Shown piece by piece: positions 1-13,453 of a stretch of 64,000 bases of DNA. Source of the stretch: Aristolochia californica (taxonomy: Eukaryota; Streptophyta; Magnoliopsida; Piperales; Aristolochiaceae). Under the pieces are notes generated by a model that worked only from the letters and a program-made list of their open reading frames with translations, was not told the DNA's origin and made no database searches. Location of the stretch: NCBI GenBank assembly GCA_029961685.1, contig JARWKL010000007.1, forward strand, positions 26,297,013 through 26,361,012, given 5' to 3'. A program made the position numbers and the translations under genes. Numbering within the stretch: the first letter of the stretch is position 1; the number at the start of each line of letters is the position of its first letter.

Positions 1-2011
1 GGTGAATAAATTTTCTTTATTTATATTTGTTATTGTTTTAAATTTTTTCCTTACATCAACTATAAAATTTTCATTTTGTTGTAATCTTTTTGCCTTGTTT
101 GTTTTCGGGATGAAGGGAGAGTGAAAAGACTGTTTTGATTTAAGAAAAAAGTGTACATCTAAAATGGAAAAGCACAATCCACAATTTTAGGGAGAGATAA
201 TTCCAAAGAGTGTCTGTAATTTTTAGGGATTGTAAGCTCTTTTTAGTTTTTACATCTCGGGTTTTGCAATCGTCAGGAGAATTATGTGGCAGAGGATTTT
301 TAACTGAGTGTTGAATTGTAATCCATAAGTCATTTCATACAAAAATATAGATCGTTACGCATGATAAATCATTTTACAATCATCTATGATTGTTAGATAT
401 AATTTTTGAAAATGGGTAAAATAATGATTTATTAGACTCGGGTAAATATCCCACCGCACGTTCACTTGAGAATTTATTGAGCGTATGTTATTCTCTTTAA
501 AAGCTTTGGATCCATAGGTCATTTGAATCTTTAACTTGTTTCAATCATGCATATCCATTTTTAAAACATGTGTTGAAAAAATCTCCTTCATGCAAAATTC
601 CAAGCTTAATAGGGTTAGACTAAAGGAATTTCCAAAAATTGGATAACAAAACTTTTGTGTTCATTTGTGGTGTGTGAATAGATATTTTATATTTGCATTA
701 GTTATTATTTTAAATATTTTCCACACATCAACTATAAATTTTTTATTTTGTTGTGATTTTTTTTGCCTTTTTTGTGTACGGGATGAAGGGGGAGCGAAAA
801 CTCAAAGTTTTATTTAGGAAAAAAGTGTACATCTAAAAAGGAAATGCACAATGCACAAATGTAGAAAGAGATGTTTCCAAAGAGTGTCTGTATGTTTTAG
901 GGATCGTATGCACTTTTTCGTTTTTATATCTAAGGTTTTGCCATCGTTGGGAAACGGGGGTGGCGGGCGATTTTTAACTAAGTGTTGAATTGCAATCCAT
1001 AAGTCATTTCTTACAAAAATATAGCCCATTATGCATGACAAATCACTTTACAATCATCTATGATTGTTAGCTCAACTTTTTTAACATGGGCAAAATAATG
1101 GCTTGTTTGACTCGGGCAAATATCCCACCGCAGGTTCACTTGAGAATTTAATGAGCATTTGTTATTCTCTTTAAAAGCTTTGGATCCATAGGTCATTTGA
1201 ATCTTTAACATGTTTCTGGCATGCATATCCATTTTTAAAACCTGTGTACAAAAAATCCCCTAGATGCAAAATTCCAAGATATTAGTTTTGGACTAGTGGA
1301 ATTTCCCAAACTTGGATAACAAAAATTTTGTGTTCATTTGTGGTGTGTGAATAAATTTCCTTCATTTAATTTTTTTATTGTTTTAAACTTTTTCCGTACA
1401 TCAACTATGAAATTTTCATTTTGCTGTGATCTATTTGCCCTTTTTGTTTATGGGATGAAGGGAGAGCGAAAAACTCGAAGTTTTGATTTAAGAAAAATGT
1501 GTACATCTAAACCGGAAAAGCACAATGCACATATGCAGAGAGAGATAATTCCAAAGAGTGTCTGTAATTTTTAGGGATTGTAAGCACCTTTCCGTTTTTA
1601 TATCTCAGGTTTTGCAATCATCGGGAAAAATGGGTTGCGGAAGATTTTTAACTGAGTGTTGAATTGCAATCCATAAGTCATTTCATACAAAACTATAGCC
1701 CGTTACGCAAGATAAATCACATTACAATCATCTATGATTAATTATGTTAGCTTTTTGCAAATGGGCAAAATAATGACATGTTTGACTCGGGTAAATATCC
1801 CACCGCAAGTTCACTTGAGAATTTAATGAACGTTGTTATTCTCTTCAAAAGATTTGCATCCATAGCTCATTTGCATCTTTAACACATTTCAAACATGCAT
1901 ATTCATTTTTAAAACATGTGTGGACGAAATCTCGTTCTTGAAAAATTCTGAGTTATTAGGGTTAAACTAGTGGCATTTCCCAAAATTGGATAACAAAACT
2001 TTTGTGTTCAT
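1..2011 (+). repeat. HOR unit: C (partial, 1-664), B (665-1337), A (1338-2011)
   Basis: This is a regular trimer. The C monomer lacks only its first eight bases at the window edge, so the array clearly extends to the left. B at 665 has its G-rich box near 949-969 in a variant form ('gggggtggcggg' instead of 'gggggaggcggg'). The A unit ends with the expected 'ctattagggttaaac' just before the next C. No other feature is visible. Confidence 0.93.
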
Positions 2012-3362
2012 TTGTGTTGGATGAATAAATTTTCTTTATTTATATTTGTTGTTGTTTTAAATTTTTTCCATACATCAACTATAAAATTTTTATTTTGTTG
2101 TAGCTTTTTGCCTTGTTTGTTTTCGGGATGAAGGGAGAGCGAAAAGTCAAAGTTTTGATTTAAGAAAAAAGTGTACATCCAAAATGGAAAAGCACAATGC
2201 ACAATTGTAGGGAGAGATAATTCCAAAGAGTGTCTGTAATTTTTAGGGATTGTAAGCTCTTTTTAGTTTTTATATCTCAGGTTTTGCAATTGTCGGGAAA
2301 AAATGGTGGCAGAGGATTTTTAACTGAGTGTTGAATTGCAATCCATAAGTCATTTCATACAAAAATATAGCCGGTTACGCATGATAAATCACTTTAAAAT
2401 CATCTATCATTGCTAGATCAAATTTTTGAAAATGGGCAAAATAATGACTTGTTAGACTCGGGTAAATATCCCACCGCACGTTCACTTGAGAATTTAATGA
2501 GCGTTTGTTATTATCTTTTAAAGCTTTGGATCCATAGTTCATTTGAATCTTTAACGTGTTTCGGGCATGCCTATCCATTTTTAAAACATGTGTAAAAAAA
2601 AATCCCCTTCATGTAAAATTCCAACATATTAGTTTTGGACTAGTGGAATTTCACAAACTTGGATAACAAAACTTTTGTGTTATTTTGTGGTGTGTGAATA
2701 AATTTTTATCATTTAATTTTTTTATAGTTGTAAAATTTTTCCGTACATCAACTATAAAATTTTCATTTTGCTGTGATCTATTTGCCTTTTTTGTTTACGG
2801 GATGAAGGGAGAGCGAAAAACTCGAAGTTTTGATTGAAGAAAAATGTGTAAATCTAAAACGGAAATGCACAATGCACATATGTAGAGAGTGATAATTACA
2901 AATAGTGTCTATAATTTTTAGGGATTGTAAGCACCTTTTCGTTTTTATATCTCAGGTTTTGCAATCGTCGGGAAAAATGGGTTGCGGAGGAAAACAAAAC
3001 TGAGTGTTGAATTGCAATCCATAAGTCATTTCATATAAAAATATAGTCAGTTACGCATGATAAATCACATTACAATCATCTATGATTAATTATGTCAATT
3101 TTTTGCAAATGGGCAAAATATTGGCAGGTTTGACCCGGGTTAAATATCCCTCTGCAAGTTCACTTGAGAATTTAATGAGCGTTAGTTATTCTCATTAAAT
3201 GCTTTGCATCCATAGCTCATTTGCATCTTTAACATGTTTCAAACATGCATATCCATTTTTAAAACATGTGTGGACGAAATCTCTTTCTTGCAAAATTCCA
3301 AGCTATTAGGGTTAAACTAGTGGAATTTCACAAAATTGGATAACAAAAATTTTGTGTTCTTT
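2012..3362 (+). repeat. Shortened HOR unit: C/B chimera (2012-2684), A (2685-3362)
   Basis: The first monomer starts as C and still reads as C through 'ctagatcaaatttttg' near 2413. It switches to a B-type 3' end ('catattagttttggac' near 2625), so an A monomer follows directly and no full B is present. The A unit has an unusual A-rich patch ('ggaggaaaacaaaactg' near 2985) and 'gggttaaatatccc' near 3138, variants shared with the A unit at 6733. Its far end joins normally to a C start. Confidence 0.88.
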
Positions 3363-3945
3363 TTTTGTTGGGTGAATAAATTTTCTTTGTTTATATTTGT
3401 TTTTTTTTAATTTTTTCCATACATCAACTATAAAATTTTCATTTTGTTGTAGGCTTTTTGCCTTTTTTGTTTTCGATATGAAGGGAGAGCGAAAAGTCAA
3501 AGTTTCAATTTAAGAAAAAAGTGTATATCTAAAATGGAAAAGCACAATGCACAATTGTAGGGAGAGATAATTCCAAAGAGTGTCTGTAATTTTTAGGGAT
3601 TGTAAGCTCTTTTTAGTTTTTATATCTCAGGTTTTGTAATCGTCGGGAAAAATTGGTGGCAGTGGATTTTTAACTTAGTGTTGAATTGCAATCCATAAGT
3701 CATTTCATTCAAAAATATAGGCCGTTATGCATGATAAATCACTTTACAATCATCTATGATTGCTAGATGAAATTTTTGAAAATGGGCAAAATAATGACTT
3801 GTTAGACTCGGGTAAATATCCCACCGCACGTTCACTTGAGAATTTAATGAGTGTTTGTTATTCTATTTAAAAGCTTTGGATCTATAGGTCATTTGAATCT
3901 ATAACATGTTTCAATCATGCATATCCATTTTTAAAACCTGTGTAG
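2540..3945 (+). repeat. Long-range duplicated block, copy 1 (partner 6590-7970)
   Basis: Private variants recur in the same order in both copies: 'ccaacatattagttttgg' (2621 and 6669), the A-rich patch in the A unit (2985 and 7034), 'ttcgatatgaaggg' (3472 and 7497), 'gtgtatatctaaaatgg', and 'aaaacctgtgtag' (about 3935 and 7958). The offset is about 4,048 bp, falling to about 4,025 after a 24 bp deletion in copy 2. The limits are approximate. Confidence 0.75.
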
Positions 3946-4708
3946 AAAAAATCCCCTTGATGTAAAATTCCAAGATATTAGTTTTGGACTAGTGGAATTT
4001 CCAAAACTTGGATAGCAAAAATTTTTTGTTCATTTGTGGTGTGTGAATAAATTTTCTTCATTTAATTTTTTTATTGTTTTAAACATTTTCCGTACATCAA
4101 CTATGAAATTTTCATTTTGCTGTGATCTTTTTGCCTTTTTTGTTTACGGGATGAAGGGAGAGCGAAAAACTCGTAGTTTTGATTTAAGAAAAATGTGTAC
4201 ATCTAAAACGGAAATGCACAATGCACATATGTAGAGAGAGATAATTCCAAAGAGTGTCTGCAATTTTTAGGGATTGTAATCATCTTTTCGTTTTTATATC
4301 TCAGGTTTTGCAATCGTCGGGAAAAATGGGTGGCGGGGGATTTTTAACTGAGTGTTGAATTGCAATCCATAGGTCATTTCATATAAAACTATAGCCCGTT
4401 ACGCATGATAAATCACATGACAATCATCTATGATTAATTAAGTCAGCTTTTTGCAAATGGGCAAAATAATGGCATGTTTGACTCGGGTAAATATCCCACC
4501 GCAAGTTCACTTGAGAATTTAATGAACGTTTGTTATTCTCTTTAAAAGATTTGCATCCATAGCTCATTTTCATCTTTAACATGTGTCAAACATGCATATC
4601 CATTTTTGAAACATGTGTGGACGAAATCTCTTTCTTGAAAAATTCCAAGCTATTAGGGTTAAACTAGTGGAATTTCCCAAAATTGGATAACAAAACTTTT
4701 GTGTTCAT
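3363..4708 (+). repeat. Shortened HOR unit: C/B chimera (3363-4033), A (4034-4708)
   Basis: This is a second B-less unit. The C monomer carries 'ttttcgatatgaaggg' near 3470 and 'gtgtatatctaaaatgg', which it shares with the C monomer at 7387. It ends with a B-type 3' end ('gatattagttttggac') and is followed by a normal A. Its start is altered by a run of T in place of 'catttgtg', so the boundary at 3363 is assigned by counting back from 'ggtgaata'. Confidence 0.86.
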
Positions 4709-7386
4709 TTGTATTGGATGAATAAATTTTCTTTATTTATATTTGTTGTTGTTTTAAATTTTTTCCATACATCAACTATAAAATTTTCATTTTATTGTAG
4801 GCTTTTTGCCTTGTTTGTTTTCGGGATGAAGGGAAAGCGCAAACTCAAAGTTTTGATTTAAGAAAAAAGTGTACATCTTAAATGGAAAAGCACAATGCGC
4901 AATTGTAGGGAGAGATAATTCCAAAGAGTGTCTGTAATTTTTAGGGATTGTAAGCTCTTTTTAGTTTTTATATCTCAGGTTTTGCAATCGTCGGGAAAAA
5001 TTGGTAGTAGAGGATTTTTAAGTGAGTGTTGAATTGCAATGCATAAGTCATTTCATACAAAAATATAGCCCGTTACGCATGATAAATCACTTTACAATCA
5101 TCTATGATTGCTAGATCAAATTTTTGAAAAAGGGCAAAATGATGACTTGTTAGACTCGGGTAAATATCCCACTGCACGTTCACTTGAGAATTTAATGAGC
5201 GTTTGTTATTCTCTTTAAAAGCTTTGGATCCATAGGTCATTTGAATCTTTAACATTTTTCAAGCATGCATATCCATTTTTAAAACATGTGTAGAAAAAAT
5301 CTCCTTCATGTAAAATTCCAAGCTTAATAGGGTTGGAGTAATAGAATTTCCCAAGGTTGGATAACAAAACTTTTGTGTTCATTTGTGGTGTGTGAATGGA
5401 TATTTTTTATTTACATTAGTTATTTTTTTAAATATTTTCCGCACATCAACTATAAAATTTTAATTTTATTGGGATCCTTTTTGCCTTTTTTGTTTACGGG
5501 ATGAAGGGGGAGCGAAAACTCAAAGTTCTGATTTAAGAAAAAAGTGTACATCTAAAATGGAAATGCACAATGCACAAATGTAGAGAGAGATATTTCCAAA
5601 GAGTGTCTGTATGTTTTAGGGATCGTATGCACTTTTTCTTTTTTATATCTAAGGTTTTGCAATCATCGGGAAATGGGGGAGGCGGGCGACTTTTAACTGA
5701 GTGTTGACCTCAAATCCATAAGTCATTTCTTTCAAAAATATAGCCCGTTACGCATGACAAATCACTTTACAATCATCTATGATTGTTAGCTAAACTTTTT
5801 GAATATGGGCAAAATAATGGCTTGTTTGACTCGGGCAAATATCCCACTGCATGTTCACTTGAGAATTTAATTACCGTTTGTTATTCTCTTTAAAAGCTTT
5901 GGATCCACAGGTCATTTGAATCTTTAACATGTTTTAAGCATCCATATCCATTTTTAAAACATGTGTAGAAAAAATCTCCTTCATGTAAAGTTCCAAGCTT
6001 AATAGGGTTGGACTAATGGAATTTCCCAATCTTGGATAACAAAAGTTTTGTGTTCATTTGTGGTGTGTGAATAGATATTTTTTATTTACAGTAGTTATTA
6101 TTTTAAATATTTTCCACACATCAACTGTAAAATTTTTATTTTGTTGTGATCCTTTTTTCCTTTTTTGTTTACGGGATGAAGGGGGAGCGAAAACTCAAAG
6201 TTCTGATTTAAGAAAAAAGTGTACATCTAAAATGGAAATGCACAATGCACAAATGTAGAGAGAGATATTTCCAAAGAGTGTCTATATGTTTTTAGGGATC
6301 GTATGCACTTTTTCGTTTTTATATCTAAGGTTTTGTAATTGTCGGGAAACGGGGGAGGCAGGCGATTTTTAACTGATTGTTCACATCAAAACCATCAGTC
6401 ATTTCTTATAAAAATATAGCCCGTTTTGCATGAGAAATCACTTTACAATCATCTATGATTGTTAGCTCAACTTTTTGAATATGGGCAAAATAATGGCTTG
6501 TTTGACTCGGGCAAATATCCCACCGCACGTTCACTTGAGGCTTTAATGAGCGGTTGTTATTCTCTTTAAAAGGTTTGGATCTATAGGTCATTTGAATCTT
6601 TAACATGCTTCTGGCATGCATATCCATTTTTAAAACATGTGTAAAAAAAATCCCCTTCATGTAAAATTCCAACATATTAGTTTTGGACTAGTGGAATTTC
6701 CCAAACTTGGATAACAAAACTTTTGTGTTCATTTGTGGTGTGTGAATAAATTTTCTTCATTTAATTTTTTTAATAGTTGTAAACTTTTTCCGTACATCAA
6801 CTATGAAATTTTCATTTTGCTATGATCTATTTGCCTTTTTTGTTTATGGGATGAAGGGAGAGCGAAAAACTCGAAGTTTTCATTGAAGAAAAATGTGTAC
6901 ATCTAAAATGGAAATGCACAATGCACATATGTAGAGAGAGATAATTCCAAATAGTGTCTATAATTTTTAGGGATTGTAAGCACCGTTTCGTTTTTATATC
7001 TCAGGTTTTGCAATCGTCGGGAAAAATGGCTTGCGGAGGAAAAAAAAAACTGAGTGTTGAATTGCAATCCATAAGTCATTTCATACAAAAATATAGCCCG
7101 TTATGTATGATAAATCACATTACAATCATCTATGATTAATTATGTCAATTTTTTGCAAATGGGTTAAATATCCCACTGCAAGTTCACTTGAGGATTTAAT
7201 GAGCGTTTGTTATTCTCAATAAATGCTTTGCATCCATACCTCATTTGCTTCTTTAACATGTTTCAAACATGCATATCCATTTTTAAAACATGTGTGGACG
7301 AAATCTCTTTCTTGCAAAATTCCAAGCTATTAGGGTTAAACTAGTGGAATTTCACAAAATTGGATAAAAAAACTTTTGTTGTTCAT
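4709..7386 (+). repeat. HOR unit with B-B doublet: C (4709), B/C (5383), B (6058), A (6733-7386)
   Basis: The B monomer at 5383 switches to a C-type 3' end ('agcttaatagggttgg' near 5996), so a second B follows at 6058 instead of A. The A unit at 6733 is only 654 bp. About 24 bp are missing at 7161-7163, where the two flanks share 'ggg' ('aaatgggttaaatatccc'). That A unit also shares the A-rich patch 'ggaggaaaaaaaaaactg' near 7034 with the A unit at 2685. Confidence 0.88.
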
Positions 7387-7970
7387 TTTTGTTGGGTGAA
7401 TAAATTTTATTTATTTATATTTGTTTTTTTTTTTATTTTTTCCATACGTCAACTATAAAATTTTCATTTTGTTGTAGGCTTTTTGCCTTGTTTGTTTTCG
7501 ATATGAAGGGAGAGCAAAAAGTCAAAGTTTTGATTTAAGAAAAAAGTGTATATCTAAAATGGAAAAGCACAGAGCACAATTGTAGGGAGAGATAATTCCA
7601 AAGAGTGTCTGTAATTTTTAGGGATTGTAAGCTCTTTATAGTTTTTATATCTCAGGTTTTGTAATCGTCGGGAAAAATTGGTGGCAGAGGATTTTTAACT
7701 GACTGTTGAATTGCAATCCATAAGTCATTTCATAAAAAAATATAGGCCGTTACGCATGATAAATCACTTTCCAATCATCTATGAATGCTAGATCAAATTT
7801 ATGAAAATGGGCAAAATAATGACTTGTTAGACTCGGGTAAATATCCCTCCGCACGTTCACTTGAGAATTTAATGAGCGTTTGTTATTCTCTTTAAAAGGT
7901 TTGGATCCGTAGGTCTTTTGAATCTTTAACATGTTTCGAGCATGCATATCCATTTTTAAAACCTGTGTAG
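6590..7970 (+). repeat. Long-range duplicated block, copy 2 (partner 2540-3945)
   Basis: This copy shares the variants listed for the partner block. It has since lost about 24 bp at 7161-7163 and its patch reads as a longer A run. The copy is followed by a C-type 3' end and a B unit, whereas copy 1 is followed by a B-type end and an A unit, so the homology stops inside the C monomer. Confidence 0.75.
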
Positions 7971-10900
7971 AAAAAATCTTCTTCATGGAAAATTCCAAGC
8001 TTAATAGGGTTGGAGTAATGGAATTTCCCAAACTTGGATAACAAAACTTTTCTGTTCATTTGTGGTGTGTGAATAGATATTTTTTTATTTACATTAGTTA
8101 TTATTTTAAATATTTTCCACACATCAACTATAAAATTTTTATTTTATTGGGATCCTTTTTGTCTTTTTTGTTTACGGGATGAAGGGGGAGCGAAAACTCA
8201 ATGTTCTGATTTAAGAAAAAAGTGTACATCTAAAATGGAAATGCACAATGCATAAATGTAGAGAGAGATATTTCCAAAGAGTGTCTTTATGTTTTAGGGA
8301 TCGTATGCACTTTTTGTTGTTTATATCTAAGGTTTTGCAATCGTCGGGAAACAGGAGAGGTGGGCGATTTTTAACTGAGTGTTGACTTCAAATCCATAAG
8401 TCATTTCTTACAAAAAATATAGCCCGTTACGCATGACAAATCACTTTATGATCATCTATGATTGTTAGCTCAACTTTTTGAATATGGGAAAAATAATGGC
8501 TTGTTTGACTCGGGCAAATATCCCACTGCACGTTCACTTGAGAATTTAATGAGCGTTTCTTATTCTCTTTAAATGCTTTGGATCCATAGGTCATTTGAAT
8601 CTTTAACATGTTTCTGGCATGCATATCCATTTTTAAAACATGTGTAGAAAAAATCCCTTTCAAGTAAAATTCCAAGATATTAGTTTTGGACAAGTGGAAT
8701 TTCCCAAACTTGGATAACAAAACTTTTGTGTTCATTTTTGGTGTGTGAATAAATTTTCTTCATTTAATTTTTTTATTGTTTTAAAATTTTTCCGTACATC
8801 AACAATGAGCTTTCATTTTGCTGTGATCTATTTGCCTTTTTTTCTAACGGGATGATGGGAGAGCGAAAAACTCGATGTTTTGATTTAAGAAAAATGTGTA
8901 CATCTAAAATGGAAATGAACAATGCACAAATGTAGAGAAATATATTTCCAAAGAGTGTCTGTATGTTTTAGGGATTGTATGCAGTCTTTCGTTTTTATAT
9001 CTAAGGTTTTGCAATCATCGGGAAACGGGGGAGGCAGGCGATTTTTAACTGAGTGTTGACTTCAAATCCATAAGTCATTTCTTAAAAAAATATAGACCGT
9101 TACACATGACAAATCACTTTTCAATCATCTATGATTGTTAGCTCAACTTTTTGAATATGGGCAAAATAATGGCTTGTTTGACTCGGGCAAATATCCTACC
9201 GCACGTTCACTTGAGAATTTAATGAGTTTTTTTATTCTCTTTAAAAGCTTTAGATCCATAGGTCATTTGAATCTTTAACATGTTTCTGACATGCATATCC
9301 ATTTTTAAAACAAGTGCAGAAAAAATCCCCTTCATGTAAAATTCCATGATATTAGTTTTGGACTAGTGGAATTTCCAAAACTTGGATAACAAAACTTTTG
9401 TGTTCATTTGTGGTGTGTGAATAAATTTTCTTTATTTACTTTTATTTTTTTTGAAACTCTTTCCGTACATCAACTATGAAATTTTCATTTTGCTGTGATC
9501 TATTTGCCTTTTTTATTTACGGGATGAAGGGAGAGAGAAAAACTTGAAGTTTTGATTTAAGAAAAATGTGTACATCTAAAACGGAAATGCACATTGCACA
9601 TATGTAGACAGAGATAATTCCGAAGGGTGTCTGTAATTTTTAGGGATTGTAAGCACCTTTTCGTTTTTATATGTCAGGTTTTGCAATCGTCGGGAAAAAT
9701 GGGTTGCGGAGGATTTTTAACTAAGTGTTGAATTGCAATCCATAAGTCATTTCTTACAAAAATATATCCCGTTACGCATGATAACTCAAATTACAATCAT
9801 CTATGATTATTTATGTCAGCTTTTTGAAAATGGGCAAAATAATGGCATGTTTGACTCGGGTAAATATCCAACCGCAAGTTCACTTGAGAATTTAATGAGC
9901 GTTAGTTATTCTCTTTAAAAGCTTTGAATCCATAGCTCATTTGCATCTTTAACATGTTTCAAACATGCATATCCATTTTTAAAACATGTGTGGACGAAAT
10001 CTCTTTCTTGCAAAATTCCAAGCTGAATTGGGTTGGAGTAATGGAATTTCCCAAACTTGGATAACAAAACTTTTGTGTTCATTTGTGGTGTGTGAATAGA
10101 TATTTTTTATTTACATTAGTTATTATTTTAAATATTTTCCACACATCAACTATAAAATTTTTATTTTATTGGGATCCTTTTTGCCTTTTTTTGTTTACGG
10201 GATGAAGGGGGAGTGAAAACTCAAAGTTCTGATTTATGAAAAAAGTGTACATCTAAAATGGAAATGCACAATGCACAAATGTAGAGAGAGATATTTCCAA
10301 AGAGTGTCTGTATGGTTTTAGGGATAGTATGCACTTTTTAATTTTTATATCTACGGTTGTTCAATCGTCGGGAAACGAGGGAGGCAGGCAATTTTTAACT
10401 GAGTGTTGACTTCAAATCCATAAGTCATTTCTTATAAAAATATAGCCCGTTACGCATGACAAATCACTTTACAATCATCTTTGATTGTTAGCTCAAATTT
10501 TTGAATATGGGCAAAATAATGGCTTGTTTGACTCGGGCAAATATCCCACCGCACGTTCACTTGAGGTTTTAATGAGCGTTTGCTATTCTCTTTAAAAGCT
10601 TTGGATCCATAGGCCATTTGAATCTTTAACATGTTTCTGGCATGCATATCCATTTTTAAAACATGTGTAGAAGAAATCCCCTTCAAATAAAATTCCAAGA
10701 TATTAGTTTTGGAGTAGTGGAATTTCCCAAACTTGGATAACAAAACTTTTGTGTTCATTTGTGGTGTGTGAATAAATTTTCTTCATTTAATTTTTTTTTT
10801 GTTTTAAACTTTTTCCGTACATCAACTATGAAATTTTGATTTTGCTGTGATCTATTTGTCTTTTTTGTTTACGGGAAGAAGGGAGAGCGAAAAACTCGAA

Positions 10901-11433
10901 GTTTTGATTGAAGAAAAATGTGTACATCTAAAACGGAATTGCACAATGCACATATGTAGAGAGAGATAATTCCAAAGAGTGTCTGTAATTTTTAGGGATT
11001 GTAAGCACCTTTTCGTTTTTATATCTCAGGTTTTGCAATCGTCGGGAAAAATGGGTTGTGGAGTATTTCTAACTGAGTGTTGAATTGCAATCCATAAGTC
11101 ATTTCATACAAAAATATAGCCCGTTACGCATGATAAATCACATTACAATCATCTATGATTAATTATGTTAGCTTTTTGCAAATGGGCAAAATAATGGCAT
11201 GTTTGACTCGGGTAAATATCCCACCGCAAGTTCACTTGAGAATTTAATGAGCGTTTGTTATTCTCTTTAAAAGTTTTGCCTCCATAGCTCATTTGCATCT
11301 TTAACATGTTTCAAACATGCATATCCATTTTTGAAACATGTGTGGACGAAATCTCTTTCTTGCAAAATTCCAAGCTATTAGGGTTAAACTAGTGGAATTT
11401 CCCAAAATTGGACAACAAAACTTTTGTGTTCAT
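7387..11433 (+). repeat. Irregular six-monomer block: C, B, A/B, A/C, B, A
   Basis: Monomer starts are 7387 (C), 8060 (B), 8736, 9408, 10083 (B) and 10759 (A). The unit at 8736 begins as A but turns B near 8900-8960 ('tgtatgttttagggattg') and ends as B. The unit at 9408 is A for most of its length and ends with C-type 'gaattgggttggagtaatgg', so a B follows. The block therefore equals two trimers in length, with the second C replaced by chimeras. Confidence 0.85.
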
Positions 11434-13453
11434 TTGTGTTGGGTGAATAAATTTTCTTTATTTATATTTGTTGTTGTTTTAAATTTTTTCCATACATCAA
11501 CTATAAAATTTTAATTTTGTTGTAGGCTTTTTGCCTTGTTTGTTTTCGGGATGAAGGGAGAGCGAAAAGTCAAAGTTTTGATTTAAAAAAAAAGTGTACA
11601 TCTAAAATGGAAAATCACAGTGCACAATTGTAGGGAGAGATAATTCCAAAGAGTGTCTGTAATTTTTAGGGATTGTAAGCTCTTTTTAGTTTTTATATCT
11701 CAGGTTTTCCAATCGTCGGGAAAAATTGGTGGCAGAGGATTTTTAACTGAGTGTTGAATTGCAATCCATAAGTAATTTCATAGAAAATATAGCCCATCAC
11801 GCATGATAAATCACTTTACAATCATCTATGATTGCTAGATCAAATTTTTGCAAATGGGCAAAATAATGACTAGTAAGACTCGGGTAAATATCCCACCCCA
11901 CGTTCACTTGAGAATTTAATGAGCGTTTGTTATTCTCTTTAAAAACTTTGGATCCATAGGTCATTTGAATCTTTAACATGTTTTAAGCATGCATATCCAT
12001 TTTTAACATATGTGTATAAAACATCTCCTTCATGTAAAATTCCAAGCTTAATAGGGTTGGACTAATGAAATTTCCCAAACTTGGATAACAAAAATTTTGT
12101 GTTCATTTGTGGTGTGTAAATAGATTTTTTTTTACATTAGTTATTATTTTAAATATTTTCCACACATCATCTATAAAATTTTTATTTTGTTGTGATCCTT
12201 TTTGCCTTTTTTTGTTTACGGGATGAAGGGGGAGCGAAAACTCAAAGTTCTGATTTAAGAAAAAAGTGTACATCTAAAATTGAAATGCACAATACACAAA
12301 TGTGGAGAGAGATATTTCCAAAGAGTGTTTGTATGTTTTTAGGGATAGTATGCACTTTTTAATTTTTATATCTACGGTTGTTCAATCGTCGGGAAACGGG
12401 GGAGGCAGGCAATTTTTAACTGAGTGTTGACTTCAAATCCATAAGTCATTTCTTATAAAAATATAGCCCGTTACGCATGACAAATCACTTTACAATCATC
12501 TTTGATTGTTAGCTCAAATTTTTGAATATGGGAAAAATAATGGCTTGTTTGACTCGGGCAAATATCCCACCGCACGTTCACTTGAGGTTTTAATGAGCGT
12601 TTACTATTCTCTTTAAAAGCTTTGGATCCATAGGCCATTTGAATCTTTAACATGTTTCGGGCATGCATATCCATTTTTAAAACATGTGTAAAAAAATCCC
12701 CTTCATGTAAAATTACAATATATTAGTTTTGGACTAGTGGAATTTCCCAAACTTTGATAACAAAACTTTTGTGTTCATTTGTGGTGTGTGAATAAATTTT
12801 CTTCATTTAATTTTTTTATAGTTGTAAACTTTTTCCGTACATCAACTATGAAATTTTCATTTTGCTGTGATCTATTTGCCTTTTTTGTTTACGGCATGAA
12901 GGGAGAACGAAAAACTCGAAGTTTTGATTTAAGAAAAATGTGTACATCTAAAACGGAAATGCACAATGCACATATGTAGAGAGAGATAATTCCAAAGAGT
13001 GTCTGTAATTTTTAGGGATTGTAAGCACCTTTTCGTTTTTATATCTCAAGTTTTGCAATCGTCGGGAAAAATGGGTTGCGGAGGATTTTTAACTGAGTGT
13101 TGAATTGAAATCCATAAGTCATTTCATACAAAAATGAAGCCCGTTACGCACGATAAATCACATTACAATCACCTCTGATTAATTGTGTCAGCTTTTTGCA
13201 AATGGGCAAAATAATGGCATGTTTGACTCGGATAAATATCCCACCCCAAGTTCACTTGAGAATTTAATGAACGTTTATTATTCTCTTTAAAAGCTTTGCA
13301 TCCATAGCTCATTTGCATCTTTAACGTCTTTCAAACATGCATATCCATTTTTAAAACATGCGTGGACGAAATCTCTTTCTTGCAAAATTCCAAGCTATTA
13401 GGGTTAAACTACTGGAATTTCCAAAAATTGGATAACAAAACTTTTGTGTTCAT
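11434..13453 (+). repeat. Regular HOR unit: C (11434), B (12107), A (12779)
   Basis: This is a 2,020 bp trimer with standard junctions. The B unit shares private variants with the B unit at 10083: 'gggatagtatgcacttttta', 'tctacggttgttcaatcg' and 'cttgaggttttaatgag'. The spacing is about 2,021 bp, so the two neighbouring HOR copies look recently homogenised or duplicated. Confidence 0.92.

Noticed and set aside
1448..1470. Purine-rich 'gatgaagggagagcg' resembling a bacterial ribosome binding site
   Set aside because: It is present in every monomer and does not precede a plausible coding frame; the context is eukaryotic satellite DNA.
2023..2036. AATAAA near the start of A and C monomers, as a polyadenylation signal
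   Set aside because: The hexamer is expected often in AT-rich DNA, and no transcription unit is visible upstream.
4649..4665. Telomere-like 'attagggtt' at A-type monomer ends
   Set aside because: It is a single partial match per monomer, never a tandem run of a telomere hexamer or heptamer, and is part of the normal A 3' end.
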